Shown here piece by piece: positions 63,015-64,000 of a stretch of DNA of 64,000 bases. How positions within the stretch are numbered: the stretch's first letter is position 1; each line of letters opens with the position of its first letter. Position numbers and translations under genes: made by a program. Origin of the DNA: an uncultured Rubrobacteraceae bacterium (GTDB lineage: Bacteria > Actinomycetota > Rubrobacteria > Rubrobacterales > Rubrobacteraceae); NCBI GenBank assembly GCA_902806095.1, contig CADCVF010000081.1, forward strand, positions 62,001 to 126,000. The letters are read 5' to 3'. Below the pieces are notes generated by a model. That model saw only the letters and a list, made by a program, of their open reading frames with translations. It was not told the origin of the DNA and ran no database searches.

Positions 63015-64000
63015 GTGAGGAGAGAGCGGTACTGGTAGGCGCTGGGGAGAGGCGCCACGTGGCGGAGCTAGGGCGGTTGGCGAGCACGCTTGGGATCGGG
63101 ATCGCCGGTGTACTCGAGCAGGCTCGCAGGGACGGCACTGGTTACATAGGGCGTGGCAAGCGCGAAGAGTTGCGTGATTTGGTAGAGGAGACTGGGGCGC
63201 GTTTCGTCGTCTGCGACGACGAGTTGACCGCCTCACAGGCTAGGGTACTGGAGAAGGCGTGTGGCGTCTCCGTCGTGGACAGGACGGAGTTGATCATCCG
63301 CATCTTCGAGGCGCATGCCAGGGACGCGGCGAGCCGCCTCGAGGTCGAGCTCGCCGACCTGGAGTACCGTTTGCCGAGGGTCAAGGGAAAGAACCCTGAG
63401 TTGAGTCGCCTCGGGGGTGGAGGGGTCACCACCAGGGGCCCTGGCGAGCAACAGCTAGAGTACGACAGGCGTGTCATCCGCGAGCGCATAGCGACCATAA
63501 ACCGCAAGCTCGAGGAGGAGAAGGCAGGCAGGGCCGTCAGGGGTACCCGTCTTAGAGAAGATGGACCACCGACCGTCGCGCTGGTGGGCTACACCAACGC
63601 CGGCAAGACTACCATCTTGAACGCTCTCAGCGGGGCTAGTAGGTCGACGAAAGACAGGCTATTCGAGACGCTGGAGACTACCACGCGTCGAGTCGAGGGA
63701 GGCAGGAAGAACGGGCCCGATGGCATGTGGCCAGACTTCGTCGTCACCGACACCGTAGGGTTTATAAGGAAGCTTCCCACGCAACTGGTGCATTCTTTCG
63801 CCTCGACGCTGGAGGTGGCCCGTAACGCCGATGTCACGGTCGTGTGCGCGGACGCCTCGAGCGAGGAACTCGAGGAGGAGATCCAGACGGTCACACGCAC
63901 ACTGTCTGAGGCGGTCGAGAACGGAGTTGGACCTGGGTCCATTATTATGTGCCTCAACAAGATGGACCTGGTCTCAGAGAGGCATGCTTCGGAGTTGCGT
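63011..64000 (+). CDS. hflX: GTPase HflX (3' end beyond the window)
   Basis: 330 codons are present and the frame is open at the window edge. The N-terminal domain has TLGIGIAGVLEQARRDGTGYIGRGKREEL and the glycine-rich LGGGGVTTRGPGEQQLEYDRR linker; the G domain shows G1 VGYTNAGKTTILNAL near 190, LFETLETTTRR, DTVGFIRKLP and NKMD. HflX splits stalled or hibernating ribosomes. ATG 63011 overlaps the miaA stop (ATGA). The miaB-miaA-hflX order is common. Confidence 0.95.
   Translation, partial: MSEERAVLVGAGERRHVAELGRLASTLGIGIAGVLEQARRDGTGYIGRGKREELRDLVEETGARFVVCDDELTASQARVLEKACGVSVVDRTELIIRIFEAHARDAASRLEVELADLEYRLPRVKGKNPELSRLGGGGVTTRGPGEQQLEYDRRVIRERIATINRKLEEEKAGRAVRGTRLREDGPPTVALVGYTNAGKTTILNALSGASRSTKDRLFETLETTTRRVEGGRKNGPDGMWPDFVVTDTVGFIRKLPTQLVHSFASTLEVARNADVTVVCADASSEELEEEIQTVTRTLSEAVENGVGPGSIIMCLNKMDLVSERHASELR

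Noticed and set aside
1-64000. CRISPR arrays, rRNA or tRNA genes
   Set aside because: No regularly spaced repeats, no conserved rRNA stretches and no complete cloverleaf were noticed; a covariance-model scan would be needed to exclude a divergent tRNA.

Overview
The window is a 64 kb piece of a high-GC bacterial chromosome packed with housekeeping genes, nearly all on the plus strand. It is most likely an actinomycete of the deep Rubrobacter type. Three things point there: a WhiG-type sigma factor lies between dprA and rpsB, as I recall for Streptomyces whiG; L28 and L32 are both of the zinc (four-Cys) type; and starts are heavily biased to TTG and GTG, with several apparent CTG starts. ATA (Ile) and AGG (Arg) are common codons despite the high GC. 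This assignment is inference; no rRNA gene is present to settle it. I found no tRNA, rRNA, CRISPR array or transposase gene.

Layout. (1) 0.1-13.5 kb: rpmB on the minus strand, then a plus-strand run of a FakA-like DAK protein, a DegV (FakB-like) protein, recG, an in-frame rsmD-coaD fusion, a coiled-coil protein, yceD, rpmF, plsX, fabH, fabD, fabZ, fabG, acpP, fabF and rnc. This joins fatty-acid uptake and activation to phospholipid and type II fatty-acid synthesis, with CoA (the source of the ACP arm) made next door. (2) 13.5-15.8 kb: a small accessory patch with a minus-strand acetamidase/formamidase-family gene, an apparently frameshifted RlmJ-like gene and a flavin-reductase-like PPOX protein. 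(3) 16-24.9 kb: smc, ftsY, ffh, rpsP, khpA, rimM, trmD, rplS, rnhB, yraN, i.e. chromosome segregation, SRP targeting and ribosome maturation. (4) 24.9-27.3 kb: a gene-poor accessory insertion with a membrane protein, two tiny overlapping genes and a decayed reading frame. (5) 27.3-38.8 kb: comM, dprA, whiG, rpsB, tsf, pyrH, frr, uppS, cdsA, dxr, rseP, ispG, covering DNA uptake/processing, translation, and isoprenoid and envelope precursors. (6) 38.8-40.3 kb: a Tat-exported ferritin-like protein with its own promoter and terminator. (7) 40.2-51.2 kb: the rimP-nusA-infB operon behind a promoter and leader terminator, then ylxP, rbfA, nrnA, truB, ribF, rpsO, pnp and an M16 peptidase. (8) 51.3-64 kb: RNase J, FtsK, RodZ-like, recA, recX, rny, a GHKL ATPase-HTH protein, miaB, miaA and a right-truncated hflX.

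Features most worth a second look: several core genes (uppS, truB, RNase J, miaA) with no ATG/GTG/TTG start but well-placed CTG codons; the RsmD-CoaD fusion; a Cys3His zinc-knuckle-like tail on NusA; a GHKL ATPase-HTH protein next to miaB; a leader terminator before rimP; two dispersed intergenic repeat families; and a recurrent CGCATAATA word, at several copies of which local G/C strand skew flips inside genes.
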